Shown in pieces: positions 1 through 13,292 of a stretch of DNA of 64,000 nucleotides. The stretch is taken from NCBI RefSeq assembly GCF_047495875.1, contig NC_092497.1, positions 75,873,463 to 75,937,462 of the forward strand, in the 5' to 3' direction. This DNA is from Pithys albifrons albifrons (taxonomy: Eukaryota > Chordata > Aves > Passeriformes > Thamnophilidae). The position numbers were made by a program, and so were the translations under genes. A model generated the notes under the pieces. The model was not told where the DNA came from. It saw nothing but the letters and a program-made list of their open reading frames with translations, and did no database searches. Within the stretch, counting starts at the first letter, position 1. Each line of letters opens with the position of its first letter.

Positions 1-276
1 GCAGATGACTGTCAGCATCAGGACTCAAAGAAGATGGTAGGCTAAGTGACACGAGTTGTAGCTAATGAAAAACTGGAAACTGAACTCTGTAGCCTCCTTT
101 AGCAGGAGCATGTAGGTGACTACAGTGATGCCTGCTAATGAACTGAAGTATTTACTTGGTTGCAGGAGCCTTTGTGCAACTCTGATTTCCTCATCAGCTT
201 GTCTCTTGTCTTGCTGTATAGTCTGAAGAATTATAACACTGAAAAACAGCTATATAGTACTGCTGGCCTTGACCCT

Positions 277-1346
277 TGTGTCCGTTTGCCAGCTATGGCT
301 TGATGCCAGATGTCCACCACAGCTGCTCTATCCCTCCCTTGCTCAGCTGGGCAGGTAAAAGAAAATACATCAAAAGGCTCATGTGTCAAGAGAGGGCCAG
401 GGAAGGATCACTCAGCAATTATCATCTAGAGCAAAACAGGCTTGACTTGGGGAAATTAATTTATTTCAAATCAAACCAGAATAGGATAATGGGAAATAAA
501 CACTGAATATTACAACACCTTTCCCCCACCCCTCCCTTTTTCCCAGGCTTAACTTCACTCCCAAAGTCTCTACTGCCTCCCCTGCAGGGGTATAGAGGGA
601 GCAGGGAATGGGATTAATTCATCACATGTTGACCCTATTGCTCCTTCCTCCTCCAGAACAGGACTCCTTACACTGTTCCCCTACTCCAGCATGGGGTCCC
701 TCTCACAAGAGGCAGTCTTCCATGAACTTCTCCAACATGGGTCCTTCTCCTGGGCTACAGTCCTTCATAAACTGCTTTGGAGTGGGTGGCTTCCACAGGG
801 AGCAGTCCTTCAGGAGTAGACTCCTCCAGCCTGGGTCCACCTTGGGGCCACAGGTCCTGAGAATACTCTGCTTCTGCATGGGTTTTCCATGGGGTCACAA
901 CATTCTTCAGACTAATTCACCTGCTCCAGCTTGGGCCCTCCACCAGCTGCAGCGGATACCTGCTCCACTGTGTAGCTCCACGGGCTGCACAGGGACAGCC
1001 TGCCTCATCATAGTCTTCATCAGTGTCAGCAGGATATCTCTGCTGTCCACAGCATCTCCTCCCCCTCTTTCACTGACCTTTGTGTCTACAAAGCCCTTTC
1101 ACTCATGTTTTCTCTCCTCTCTCCCAGCTACTGTTGTACAGAATAGTTTTTCATCCTGTCTCAAATATGTTATCACAGAGGGGCTACCACTGTTTCTGAT
1201 GGGCTCAGCTTTGGCCAGCAGCAGGCCCATCTGAGAGCCAACTGGAACTGGCTCTGTATGACATGAGGACAGCTTCTGGCAGCATCAAACAGAGGCAAAC
1301 CCTGCAGTCCTCCCTGATATCAGAACCTTGCTGCATAAACCAGTAT
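277..1346 (-). mobile_element. Solo LTR of an avian ERVL-like endogenous retrovirus, minus orientation
   Basis: Read on the minus strand, this is a long (about 1.07 kb) LTR-like block of a kind I recognise as common in bird genomes. From 5' to 3' it runs from a TATACTGGTTTATG-like start near 1346, through GC-rich units built around a 'ctccagcatgggtcc' motif (about 640-960), to an A/T-rich AATAAATTAATTT stretch (about 455-475) and a terminal ACCACAGCTG/GCATCAAGCC segment near 280-320. The outermost bases are flanked by ACCCT (272-276) and ACCCC (1347-1351), a 4-of-5 match fitting a decayed 5-bp target duplication. No gag or pol remains. Open frames inside it on the plus strand (608-1234) are antisense to the LTR and are not genes. 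Family assignment is from memory of avian repeats; the exact ends are uncertain by several bases. Confidence 0.6.
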
Positions 1347-4300
1347 ACCCCTGGAGTTAAGCTCTCCTTTACACCTGAGTGCTTATTTTTAAAATGTGAT
1401 GGACAGATATTATCCTCTTTTAGACAAGGTGAACTGGTGAGTGCTAAGCTTTCTTTTCTTCAAAACACTGCACAGAACAGGTACTGTAAGATGTCAGCTA
1501 CCCGCATTCATACTAACAGCTGGCCTGCCTCTGAGAGAATATTGATGACTTCAACAAGTACAGAATTATACAAGGGTTCAGAGGTTCTCTAGCATACTGC
1601 AAATGGTGATGTGAGTAGCCATGTAAGTCTCTGTGAGCTGCTGCCCTTGGTCCTCTAACATATGTCTCTAGAGGAAAGCATCATGAACTAGTGAGAAGCA
1701 CAGTGATCTGGCTGGTGTGTAGCTTTTTCATTACAAGAGAAAAATAGAAACACATGAATCTAGACAAAAATAATAAAAACCTGTATGTTTTTTTATTCCC
1801 CCTTGACATTGCATTCTTGCCACTGCAGAACACTGCAGTTTCAGAGAGATTTGTCTCACATGACAAACTTAGGCCAACCCCATTTCTCACTGAGCATTTG
1901 GCATTAAACAATCTGAAGTCCTGAAAAACGGTGTAAATGAAGGAAAACCCCAGTATAACATTGCTTATCCACTAGATCCCAAACACTTGATAAACTGCTA
2001 CAAATCAGTTTACAATGATTGGCTTGGTTGAGCTGAGTGAGCCTGGGACTCCTGCCATGCTCCCATCTGCACCATGAGCCTCTCTTCCTCTGGGTTGTGT
2101 GTTCCAGCAGAGCAGTCAGATTTTAGCACCTGCTATGATTAGCTCTGTGATGACAATCATGGGGCCCTCAGATCAAAGAAAAGGCAAAAAAGGCAGCAGA
2201 AAACAGCATTCCTTCTAAAGGGTAAAATAGAGTTACTTGTTTGACACAGTGCCATATGTACCATATTACTGTCTGTTGTAATCTTTCACTTCAACTGAAA
2301 CTGAAAATCCTAACTGGCAGTGCCCATGACTTTATGCTGGCACCCCCACCTCCTCTTGCACTGTATCTCCTTGTTTCTAGCTGTGAGCCTTGCTCCCAAG
2401 CATTTTAGCACCAGTTCCAGCCAGAGCCTACGACCTACCCATTTCCCACTAGCCACGCTGAGAAGCATTTTACTGCCCTAGGATAATTACCACCTCAGAA
2501 ACACAAAAGCTTTTCTGCATGTCCCTTAAGACTGTCCAAATCTCTGAGGACCAAACCAAAAGAAGTAACTAGAGACTGCTTTTTCCTCCTTCCCCTTCAG
2601 CAAGACAGAAATAAGTTTTAATAAATATGTGCATGACGAAGAAAACAGTTACAAGTTTTCTTCTGCATTTGACCCTCAGAAATAAGAACTAGTTAGCACA
2701 AAAACATGAATGAGGAAGAAGAAAATGCATGACTCAGACTACCATTTTCAAACAAGTCTGGCTATATTCTGCTTCTCCTTCTCTTGTCTCCCTTAGACCT
2801 TTCAAGGAGCTAACCTGGCAAGCACAGTTGAAAAACCTTGCTGATTTTGGGCATCTTCCATCTCTGTTACTTCCCTATAAATAAATTCAAAGAGCTGTTG
2901 TATGCTACCATTTTTATTCTGGCTAGATGGAATAAAGACAATTCTGAACTAGATGGGAAACATACTGGTTTTGAATATGCTGTACAAGAAGAGTGTACAT
3001 GGAACAAAACAGTACATGCATAAGCATTCCTTCTCAGGTCATGCATCAGCCTGATACTGATTATCGGAACCTTCACTGGCTCTACTGCTTGTGAGAGAGG
3101 TTACATGAGATGTTATTAAATACGAAGACAGCACAATTGGCCTTTCAGCCTTAGCTCAGGTCTTCCTGAAGTGCTTTGTCCTCACATCTCACTCCAACTT
3201 TCTTGTCCTAAGGCTGATCCTAGCACTGGAGAACACATAGGACCAAGGTGGAATGAACAGCCCAAAGCTTAAAGAGTGAGAACCACATGGAGCACATCAC
3301 ATTCACAGTATAACCTCAAGGGCCTCATGCTGCTCTGATTCTGCCATTGCTCTTGGGAAGGCTCCAGTCCCTCTCCACTCAGGAATGGCAGAATGAATGA
3401 GTGTTTCCCACTCTGAGTCCTGCAATTGTTTTGCCTTGAAATGCTCCTCCACCAGGACCATCTGGTTTCCAGCACAACATTTAAAAGTCCTACCAACACC
3501 AGGAAAATAAAGATCCCCACACCTCAGCCCTGTCAATATACACTTCATACAACAGCAAAGCTCATAAGTGTGTTTCTCCAAATTGTCACCTAGGATGAGA
3601 AATCAGCTCTGAAGGCACATGAAATATTTTGAGACCGGATGTGAAAACTACCTACCAATTTACAGGGCAATCATTGCAATTCTTGATGAAGTCATTTACA
3701 CTGAGGATATTCTGGTCAGCTACAAACGAAATAGCTGTTCTCTGTTTTATGCAGCTCTGCTGTCTCTCCTGTTTCTGCACACTGAGAATGGTGGTGGTGT
3801 GACCTCTGGGTGCAATTGCTCCATCAATCTACATGCTGCCCAATTTTCCCCTTCCTTTACTCCATGTGTCTGCACACCTCAGACTCTTAAAAAGAGCCAG
3901 CACACAGGTAAGGCCTCTGCTTCCTTCAGGAAAGAGGTAATAGAGGTAGCACTTTTAAAAAAAAGAAGCAGAGCAAGGTACATGGCAGATATAGGGCAGG
4001 AAAAACATCACACATGCATTTAATCTTCCAATAAAACTCATTTTTCTTATGCCAGTCCATAGCACAGCAAACTTCAAGATATCTGCGCAGCAACTGATTT
4101 TCCCCTCAGCCTCCTACTTGCTTCTATGCTCCTCCTATACTGGTGAAATCAGTTCCAATCTCCTCTTGAGCTGCATTGCACAAAACATGACGGAGGAGGC
4201 TTGAAAAAAGGCTTAAGAACAAAAGCATTTTTAAAGCTCTCCTGTGGTCTGAATGGAAGGTCAGAGCTTTGGTCAGGAGCATCAGAAGGAGTCACTTTCC

Positions 4301-7300
4301 CAGTTCTCTCTTCTTCCCCTTCAAGTCCCTCTGTGATCCTGCTGGCTCTTATGTCTGACCCTGTAGCCAAAGCTCTGGCTATTCTACTACTACTGTCACT
4401 TTATGCTCTTTATGCCTTGGCTCTCCGCTTTGATAGTTCCCTTAATTTTTTTTCTCCATGTGCTGCTCATGATGATTTTCCTTTCCCTCTCTTTGGCACT
4501 ATTTTAGCATGGTGTTGTTGCAGAGCATCATGGGGTGTGTCTCTTTTTCCTATTGTTCTATGCATGACCACAAAAAAGATAATGCAAAGAATACATTCTT
4601 TTTTCTCAACTTTTGACATAGAAAAAAAAGAGGCAGGGGAAGAGGTATAGATGAGTGAATATGAGCAAAACATCTGGAACTACAGCAGTAGGTGCACGTG
4701 TGGTAAGCTACCAGCAACTATATCTTCTAGGGTTCAATAATTAGATTCTCTAGAAGACATGTCCCATTACTCTTGCTCATATTATACAGGTTTTTCATTA
4801 ATAGCAATGAAGTATTTGACCTCTGATGTTAGAGTTATTTCCATAGCTCCTCCTTTGGGTAAGCTTCTCTTAGACCCCAAGAAAAAGGAGCTTCTTCAGG
4901 CAGATAGGTCTGTGGTGCATATCAGAGTGGAAATTTATGGGTGCCTTGATTATCCATACTTAATCTGTGAGTTTTTACTGAGTGCTTGAGAAGTCTTTAA
5001 ACACTTGAGGAAAGATGCAAGGAAGATGAGTTTTTAATATTAAGAGTTCTCAAGTCCATGACAGAGCACAGAGACTCACAAAACAATAACATTGTACATA
5101 GTACTTTTGCACTTGAAATTCAAGGATTTGTGCAGAATACAGTGATTTCCTCAACCACTGCTGACCTGTTCCACAAGTAATAGTGATGGGAATGTGCCTG
5201 TTACAAAACAAACTGCTAAGTACACAGTCAATTCTTTTCCTGTATTTTCTTTATATGGATTTGGTTCTTTAGGTAAGAGTTTTGCTACGGATGAGGAAAC
5301 AGCACTCTATCAGCGTATCTCATGAGAACAAATAAACGATGCACAATGCAGTGAGCTCAAAGGACAGCTGAGAACTCAGCTGTTAGGCTGAGGGTTGTGT
5401 GGAGCCTGAGGACAGCTAAGAGAAAATAGGGACCTAATGCAGTGAGCAGCTACTAACATCAAAAACTTCCAACATTCACAATACAAACATATATATGTGG
5501 ACTGAAATAAAAGGTAATAACCATGGATAATATTCTAACATCTCTTTGTTCTTCTTGCCAGCAGGTATACTCAGGTTTCTCTAATTCCTTTTCTGTATTT
5601 CACATATGGGTAAACTCTTTTAAAAAAGAGTTTTGTCAATATGAGCCAGGATTGAATAGTTTGTGCAAAATGTACATTTCTCATCCAGTAGCTGATGAGA
5701 CACCTGAGGTATCATGTGCCTGTATTTGGTATTCCTCCATGTGGACTTTCTTTCTTTCATAAGGTATTTACCCTCTATATCCAGACTGCAGATTAAAGTG
5801 AATCTGCCTCTACACAATACACATATGCAAGCAAGCAAGTACTACCAACAGGAACTTGGCTGCTGCAGTTTTCGACAATGTGCTGGAGCACCCATTCATT
5901 TCTTTTCCATGACTCATAACAGTAAATGCAGTAAGAAACGTATGTGTATGATCCACACGTACTCTGAGATGTTAGCTGTCAGTGCTCCTGTAAACCCCTG
6001 GATCCTAATTATAGACACTTTTGAAAGTGTTGCACATCTTTTGTGAGGTTTTTGGACAGACTGGCCAGAATATGTCAAAAGAGGAGCCAGAAGGTCAGAA
6101 AGTGCCTTCCAAGAATGCAAAAAGTGTAGTTTTGGTTTGGTTGGCCTTTTTCCTTTCCTTAGTTGATGTTGTTTTGCACTTACATTTTCAATAACAGACT
6201 ACATAACTGGGCTAACAAATATCTATAAAGATCATTATCAGTCTTGCTGAATTAAGAAAACCACTGCCACATGCCAGCACAAACACCATAATGTTTGCTT
6301 TAAAATGAGAAGGGACAGTTATTTAAAAGTGAAACTTGGAGGTCATTTCTTGTTGACAGTTTTGGGGACTGTGGGAGGAAGAAGTGAAGGGCAAAGACTG
6401 AGAGCAACAGAGTCAGGTCATTCTAATATTTTTCTGTTTTTCCACTCTTGCCTTCCACTTAAAAGCAAACCCAATATACAAGAACTTAGTGTCACAAGCT
6501 AATAATGGTGCTGGTACACTTCTTAAGTCTCTGTTCAAGTATAAATTTTTCCTAACTGCTGAAGCCAACTAAATTTTCAAACAATGCCAGAAGACTAGGC
6601 TGCAATCCTGACTTGTAAAGCGTGAATAAATAGTGGATGCATAACCTCAATGACAGACAACAGTGTATGGGACAGAGAAGTGTATTAGCAGCAATCTCCA
6701 GATTACATTTGCAAAGTCAAGCTTGTTAAATAATTATTGTACTTAAAATTACTTTTGACAGAAAGTGAGTACTTTAGGATATCTATAGAATCAGCCATGT
6801 AGTATGTGGAATATTATTTTGTAATACAATTCTGCCTAGAGGCTCCAGCTCAGACTGAAGACAGCATTTTCAACAGGCTCTGAGTTGTCAGAATAGTCAC
6901 TGTAAGCTCTCAGAGCAATTTGAACCAACAAAAAAAGAGATAAACATTACTTTCAGGAGTCAGATCAAAAAACCAAAGAACCTCCCTTTTAATTCCCCTC
7001 CTGAAAATTTAGTGCCTTCGGGTGCATGATCTTCTGAGAAGGAGGTAACAGGCCAAACTGAAAAGTATTTCTTCAGAAATGGTCTGTGATTTCCTTTCAT
7101 CAGTCCTTAAAACAAGCCACATTTATAGGCTTTACCCTCCCTTTTCATTCTATCACAAAATATAACTGACATGTACATTGAATTGCTGGATAAATAAGTT
7201 TTACGTCACCATAGTTTTTCTCTAGGTGATGGGTGCACCAGTCCAAGCTTTGAACGGGTATTAATCTAGTTCTTTTTCTTTTCCACAAGCCAACTCACAG

Positions 7301-9424
7301 TAATGAAAATACAAACCAGAGGACTTAGTACATTCTAGGTAGCATCTGATGTAATTAAAAAGCTAGTTTAAAGGAAAACCGCAATGGTTTCTCTGTCATT
7401 CCTCCTCAAAAGTTTTTCTTCTTTCCTGCCCCTTTGCTACATCAAGAGATCCAGTGTGTCACCTTTCTCTTGGTCAGAGGCATCAAAGGACTTCAGTTTT
7501 TCCAAACCCCTTTGCTAAAGGAAAAGTTTTTTGCCTAGCTCAGACAAGGCCATCAATGCAGAAATGGTATTAGCAAGGAGTTCCTGCTATAAGGAGACTA
7601 GATGAGGGTAACTGTGGCATTTCATGAGCCAAGTCCTCAGGCGGAAGAAAAGCTCAACAGTCATATGTCTTTTAGTCAAATAATGGAGTATACATACAGA
7701 AAGGTAGAAAAACACTCCCTTAGTAAAAGTTTTATTTATTTTGTACCTTAAGTCAGCAGTTCTGTTGACTGGCAGGTTTGTCTCAGGCTGTAGCAAGCCT
7801 GTGGAATGCTGAATCTCTCAATCAGCAAAAAGAGGCTACTGCAAGCAAGAGATTTAATGACTCCCATGTATGCAAAGAGAAAAATGCTAGATGAAAATAC
7901 ATGGAGTAGATTGCTGAAACATAAGCTTCTTCATATTTTCAAATATATGTCTGACAACACAAAATTGCATTTCAGCTTTCTAAAGGAACTTTTTAGCAAC
8001 TTAGAAGGAAGAAGAGGTCATGAAGGCCATCACAGTTTCTTCTGAAGTATTGTAGCAGGTAATTCACAAAGTGTTGCATATTCAATATGCCAGTTTTCTT
8101 TTCAATCTCTAAGATTAAAAAGACAAAACCAAAAACTCCTTCTCTAATTTTATTAGATAAAATAGAGAAACTAGTGAAAAATTTGCCTTTTAGTAACATC
8201 AAAAAGCCTACTCTAAATCTTGAGATATATTAAATTACTGGACTTACTGCATTATTAACAAGAAATTACCCTGTGGCATTTGATGAAGAAAGAAACCCTG
8301 TGTAATCAGCTGTATGAGTGTCTAGTTGCTATGTTGCAGTAGAGTGTTAAAAAGCATATTGGACAAAGAACCCAAACAACAATGGAGTTATTTATCTTGA
8401 TGGACAAAGATGTCAACATTCTGGGCTAAAATCATGCACACAGGTGGTGGAACAGTGATATGCCACCAAAATATCTTCTCTTATTTTGAATTCCCAGCAG
8501 CATTGTTAAAAATAAAGCACTTATTTTTAGCATGAAAGGTCAAATTGGGGAAATTAAATATGCTTTACACCAACAGCAGTTCAGTCAAGTCACCCTGCAT
8601 TTATTGCCTCACAAAAAATGAGGTATGATATTTGACAATGAAATTTTTTTAGCTGCTTTGAGCAGAGGTTTCTGACAGTGATGTTGGCAGATCCTCTTTC
8701 TCTCCATATACAGAACTTTTCAGAGGAAATCTTAAACAACAAAATTAAATCTGTTTTGACTATTTGCTAACCAAATATGACATATCATCTAAGAACTGGC
8801 AGAAACTGTTGATTCAACAAAACATGAAGGAGGGGACAGGAAACAGGTTTACTCCAAACAGGCCAAAGCTACAGAGCGAGCTCAGCAGGTAGCAAGAATT
8901 ATCTCTACTTTCATATTCAGTTACTGAAAAGTAAGGTATGTCACAGCACAGAACATGCACTGGAAACATTTTCCCATGTGACTATTGCTCTGGAGCACAG
9001 AAATTCTACTGACAGAAAATTGGCTAAGGTGTTAAAGGAAGTGTAAAAGCAGACTTAAAAAGTGTATGACTTAAAGCATCAGTTTGTCTTTGCATACACC
9101 ATGGGATTTTTTTACCCCTTTGCACTTCTTGATTGAAGAATCTGGCCTAGCATGAGGCAGGAAGCTTAGAAACAAAGAGGAGAGCTTTGCACAACATGAG
9201 TGTATTTAGTCTCCAGACACTCTAGAGTGTTTGCCTCATGGTGTTAAAGGCAACTAAAGTTAATAACCTACAAAAAATGAGGAAGATAAATTAAAAGAAA
9301 ATGGCTTAAAGTATATTTTAAGTTTTGGAAAAGACCATCCTAGAAGCTTGTGAAAGCATTTAAAATAAAATTCTTTAATGGAAGAGAGACAAAAGCTTGG
9401 AAGCATTACTGTATTCTGTGGTAT
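1347..9424. other. Intergenic stretch without recognisable genes
   Basis: About 8 kb of moderately A/T-rich DNA. Short open frames occur on both strands (for example 3619-4023 and 4201-4650 on the plus strand), but none shows a recognisable domain, a run of plausible splice sites or codon bias, so I do not call them genes. No CR1 3' terminal repeats or paired LTR ends were recognised. It may hold old, decayed repeats that cannot be identified by eye. Confidence 0.5.
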
Positions 9425-9429
9425 ATAGC

Positions 9430-10057
9430 TGTGCTGGTTTAAAGGTGAACCAGCAGGGGAAATGAACTCACCACGAGAGAGATTATAAGTCAGAGCTAAA
9501 ATTTAATAATAATATTACAATAACAACACTGACACACAAGGGAAATTGCTTTCAACTCACAAAACCCCAGCAGTATAACCCAGTGTCCTGGGGCACAAAC
9601 CCAAGGGGGTTTGTTTGCCCTTGTGCTGAGACCCCTGTGGCTCCCCCAAGTCCAGAGCAAAAGGAAATGAAAAACCTGTTGGTGCAAGTGAGGGCTGTGG
9701 TCTGGGCGAGAGCGGGGATCTCCTCCTGTCGAGGTCCTGCTGCTCCTCTGGATCCAATGAGAAGTTCCTGAGGTCTTCTTACACACCACTTATGTACCCT
9801 CAGGGAGCACCCAGTCCCTCCCCCTGGGCGGGGACTCACACAATGGGTGATTAACTCTGGGAGCCAGGGGGTGTTGAGCTGTTGATGGCCCATTAGCAGC
9901 TCCACCCCCTCAGACTGAGTGTGAAGGTGATAATGACTCCCTGGGCAGCTGCTGCTAATGGCCCATTGTCCTTGGGGAATGAATAGAGGGGGTAGAATAC
10001 ACAGCTTTGACCATCCCCCACACAGTGTCAAGTAGTCCCTCCTGCTCAACTAGGACA
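9430..10057 (-). mobile_element. Solo LTR with 5-bp target duplication (family A, minus orientation)
   Basis: On the minus strand the block begins TGTCCTAGTTGAGCAGG (near 10057) and ends TTTAAACCAGCACA (near 9430), the TG...CA ends expected of an LTR. It is flanked by a perfect 5-bp direct repeat ATAGC at 9425-9429 and 10058-10062, the signature of integrase-mediated insertion; five bases fits ERVL-class elements. No internal retroviral sequence is present, so this is a solo LTR left by LTR-LTR recombination. A related copy in opposite orientation lies at 11396-11954. Shared blocks include the CTAATGGGCCATCAAC motif, the GGATCCAGAGGA motif and the ACCAACAGGTTTT motif. Confidence 0.8.
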
Positions 10058-10062
10058 ATAGC

Positions 10063-11395
10063 AAGCAAGAGCACAAAACATGGGTGTTAGTCACACTGTT
10101 CTTATTTTGCCTAAAGCTACCACCAAGGGACTGCCTGGATAATCATTACATATGCCTTTCCAAAAGCACACACATTTCAATCATTTCACTAAGGACTGAG
10201 TGATCAGTAGGGCCACAGGAAGGGTCTTGCCAAGGAACAACTGGAGAAGATGTACCAAGAACAATTAATAATGTGCTGCCAGAGCTACAGGAGCAACAAA
10301 TCACTGTGCAGAAGGAACCTGTTGGTTTGCTGTAGCAGCAGGAGGAGGAAAACAAAAGAATGAGATGTCTGCCCAAGCAAACCCCTTTCCTTTTGGTTCT
10401 CCTTTTTATACAGATCAATTTTTTCATGGTTTCTGAGCATGTTTGTAATTCCAATACCCTGTCCTAAATCATTCTGAGGAAGTAAACCTTCCAGAAGGGC
10501 ATTTTGCTGGCCTCAGGCAGCAGAGTGATAAAACTACAAAAAGTATTGTTATGCTGTTTAGAATTGTAAAATCACAAGCCCTGGGGGAGTTTACTTTAGA
10601 GGTTTCTTTTTGGCAGTAAATCTCAAAATGCTAAACAATAACAGTGCTCTGCTGACACAGGAATTGAAGAAATTTGGGGATGCTTCTCTAAAGTCTTTGA
10701 TTTACTGACCTCAGTGTCCTCGTGTCTCACAAATACAAACCTGGAGGACATCATTCTAGTTTTCCTGGATTATCCAACCAGTCACAAATTTCCAATTAAC
10801 CTGCTGACCTAGCATTTGCAGATAGATTTGAATTGCTGATCAGATAAAGGCTTTGTCTTGGACAGCAGACTTATCTTGTGAAACCACATAGAGCATTAGT
10901 GCTAGCACTGCACTCATTCCTTCTACAGATAAATCAAAGCTCTGAGCAGTACTGTAAGTTAGAAAGACCTGTTATCTATCTTTTCTGTCTTAAACTGTGC
11001 ATCCTGGATGGTTTCTGTGGTACTGCCATAAGGCAAAATTTTTTTGTGGCAAAAAGTAAGCACTATCCTATCCTAAAGGCTTAGTCACCAGCAAAAGCTA
11101 TTGACGCCATACTGACTTAGCCTGGCAATGTTTTGCTCAGCAGTTATAAAATCCTCCTGTCTCCTGATCCACCTGTAGCCCAGTTTTTGATAATTTTGTA
11201 AGTTGGATGTTCCCAGGTGAAATGGGATGTTTTCTAATGAGTATTTGCATAGAACTTGGCATCTTCATCACCTATAGAGTGCAAAGTAGCAGTTAAAAAG
11301 GGCAATACATCTACCTGACATACATGTAAAGTCAGGGGTTGCTTGTGTTTATCCTCCTATATATAAGCACAATGTAGTATGCCCAGCTATGCAGG
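10063..11395. other. Unannotated spacer between two inverted LTRs
   Basis: About 1.3 kb between the two related LTRs of opposite orientation. No coding exon, CR1 end or RNA gene was recognised. The short minus-strand open frame at 10146-10454 has no recognisable domain. Confidence 0.4.
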
Positions 11396-11954
11396 TGTAA
11401 TGGGTTTAGTTGGGCTAGACTTTAGCTCCTCACAGTAGGCACCTTCACACCCAGCCTGAGGGGTCATGTCTTCTAATGGGCCATCAACGATTCCAAAAAT
11501 ACCCCAGGACTCACAGAGTGAGATCACTCATTGTGGAACTCCCCACCCCAGGCAAGGTACTGGGCGTTCCTACCTGAACCTGAGCACATATACTGTTGGG
11601 GTTTGGGGACTTCTGGGACCACTTGCTGGATCCAGAGGAGGACCAGAACCTCGATAGGACTGCAACCACCACTCTCGACCAGACTACAACCATCATCTGC
11701 ACCAACAGGTTTTCTTTCCCTTCTTTTTACTTGGGACTCAGGGGAACAACGTGGGGCTCAGCATAGGGGCTAATGAACACCACTGTGTTTGTGCCCCAGG
11801 GGGCTGGTTATACTTCTGGATTTTGTGGGTCAAAACCAATTTCTCTTTGTATCATTGCATTTATTGCAATATTTTCAGTAAATTTTAACTCTGACTTATA
11901 ACATCTTTTGTGTTGGGTTCACTTCTTCTGCCGATTTACCTTTAAACCAGCACA
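11396..11954 (+). mobile_element. LTR of the same family as 9430-10057, plus orientation
   Basis: The block starts TGTAATGGGTTTAGTTGG and ends TTTAAACCAGCACA, again TG...CA. Over most of its length it can be aligned by eye with the reverse complement of 9430-10057. The CTTCACAC...TGAGGGG region, the CTAATGGGCCATCAAC motif, the GGATCCAGAGGA motif and the ACTCTGACTTATAA motif near the 3' end occur in the same order. The 5' end differs from the other copy and I could not find a convincing target duplication, so the left boundary is tentative. No internal retroviral genes are attached. Confidence 0.65.
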
Positions 11955-12479
11955 TAGAGACATTCCTGGCAAAACTGATGGTGGCAGTTGCCTGCCTGTC
12001 CTCTGGCCTCTTCCCCTGTCATATTCTCTCCCAGTTTTGTTAATTGTGAAGTTTGTGAGACTGCTGCAAAATCACAATTAACAAAACCAAGTAAGGGACA
12101 CAAGTAGGCCAGATGACCCAAACTAAACAAAGGGATATTCCGTACCATATGATGTATGATATAAAAGCTAAGGGAAGGAGGAGAAAGAGGGAGCACTCAT
12201 ATTTACAATGTTTGTCTTCTGAGCAACCAGTACATATGCTGAAGCCCTGCTTCCTGTGAAGTGGCCAGACACCACTGCTGATGGTACGTACAGAATAAAC
12301 CTTACAATTTTCCTCTTTGCTTGTGCACATACAAACTTTTGCTTTTGCTTTAATAAACTGCCTTATACCAGTCTACGAGTCATTTTCCATCTTATTCTCT
12401 CTCTCCTGTCTGACTGGGAAGGAGAGTGATGGAGTGGCTCAGTGGGCACCTGGTGTTCAGCCAAGGTCAACCCACCCCA
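11955..12479 (+). mobile_element. ERVL-like LTR, plus orientation, left boundary uncertain
   Basis: From about 12100 the sequence has the layout of a common avian LTR. A GGGATATTCCGTACCATATG promoter-type motif lies at about 12131-12150, a GATATAAAAGC TATA box at about 12159-12169, a TTTAATAAACTG polyadenylation-type motif at about 12349-12360, and a terminal GGTCAACCCACCCCA ends at 12479. A closely similar terminus is seen, more decayed, in the 277-1346 LTR. The first 100-150 bases contain a perfect 16-bp inverted repeat (12034-12049 with 12072-12087). No target duplication was identified, so the 5' end is a guess. It directly abuts the LTR ending at 11954. Confidence 0.5.
12034..12087. repeat. 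Perfect 16-bp inverted repeat with 22-bp loop
   Basis: The left arm is GTTTTGTTAATTGTGA (12034-12049) and the right arm is TCACAATTAACAAAAC (12072-12087). The arms are exact reverse complements and could form a hairpin. The repeat sits in or at the edge of an ERVL-like LTR and may be part of its U3 region. Confidence 0.85.
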
Positions 12480-13292
12480 CCTGATCAGACAGAGGAAGGT
12501 GAAAAGAGATTTTTTTTCTCATCCAATGCTAACAGATTTCCTCCTGTAGCACAACATCACCATGTATGATCCTGAGAACTGCATCTAAAATAATAAGACT
12601 TGGCCAGAACTATAAAAATCTAGAATTACGTTGTAATATTTTTTCTCTGATTCATTATCTGAAAAAACAAATGGCAGTCTAATTCACTGGCATCAGAAAG
12701 TAAGTTTATTGTATTTATTAAAAAGCGAAACACATAATTCTAAGTCACCAGTGCTTCACACAGATGCTAACATACCCAAGTTGCCTGGTATTTGGTGGAA
12801 AATTAGTATCTTGAGAGGGGAGAGAGGTGACTGTGATTTGGGTTTTCTGATTGGTTTGGGTTTTTTCTTTTTTTTTCTTTTTGAGTGTGCATCTGAAATA
12901 TAATTGTTTTCCTTCCTGAAGGGCATGCATAAGCTTAAGGCTGACATTCTATCACATGCAGCAATATGTAGAAAATCAGTAGTGTTGCACAAGTGGTCTT
13001 TGAAGCTTTTAGACTGATATTTCTTATGAACAACAAAGATGTTTCCTGAGGAACAATGGGAATGGCATGGAGCACAGGCAGAGGAGACCACCATTCTAGA
13101 CAGGGAATATCTTGCCACAAACAGATTCAGAAAAAGGCATTTCTTACCTACTATTTTCACTATTTAGTTTCCTTAAAGTGGTTTTTGTTCAAGGGCTTCT
13201 TATTTACCCTTTCCCTTTTCTATTCTTTAAGTTTCCTTCTGTGCAAAGTTCAGTCTGAAGTCACTAAGGAATCCGAAGTATTAGAGCAGTTT
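12480..13292. other. Intergenic spacer; T-rich tract
   Basis: About 0.8 kb between two LTR insertions. It holds a pyrimidine/T-rich tract at about 12854-12883. No gene or recognised repeat family was seen. Confidence 0.4.

Noticed and set aside
608..1234. 208-codon plus-strand open frame
   Set aside because: It lies antisense inside a recognisable avian LTR and its composition follows the LTR's repeated GC-rich motif; no domain.
3619..4650. Two plus-strand frames (134 and 149 codons) as possible genes
   Set aside because: No recognisable domain, no splice context, low-complexity hydrophobic or Ser-rich stretches; consistent with chance in 42 kb of intergenic DNA.
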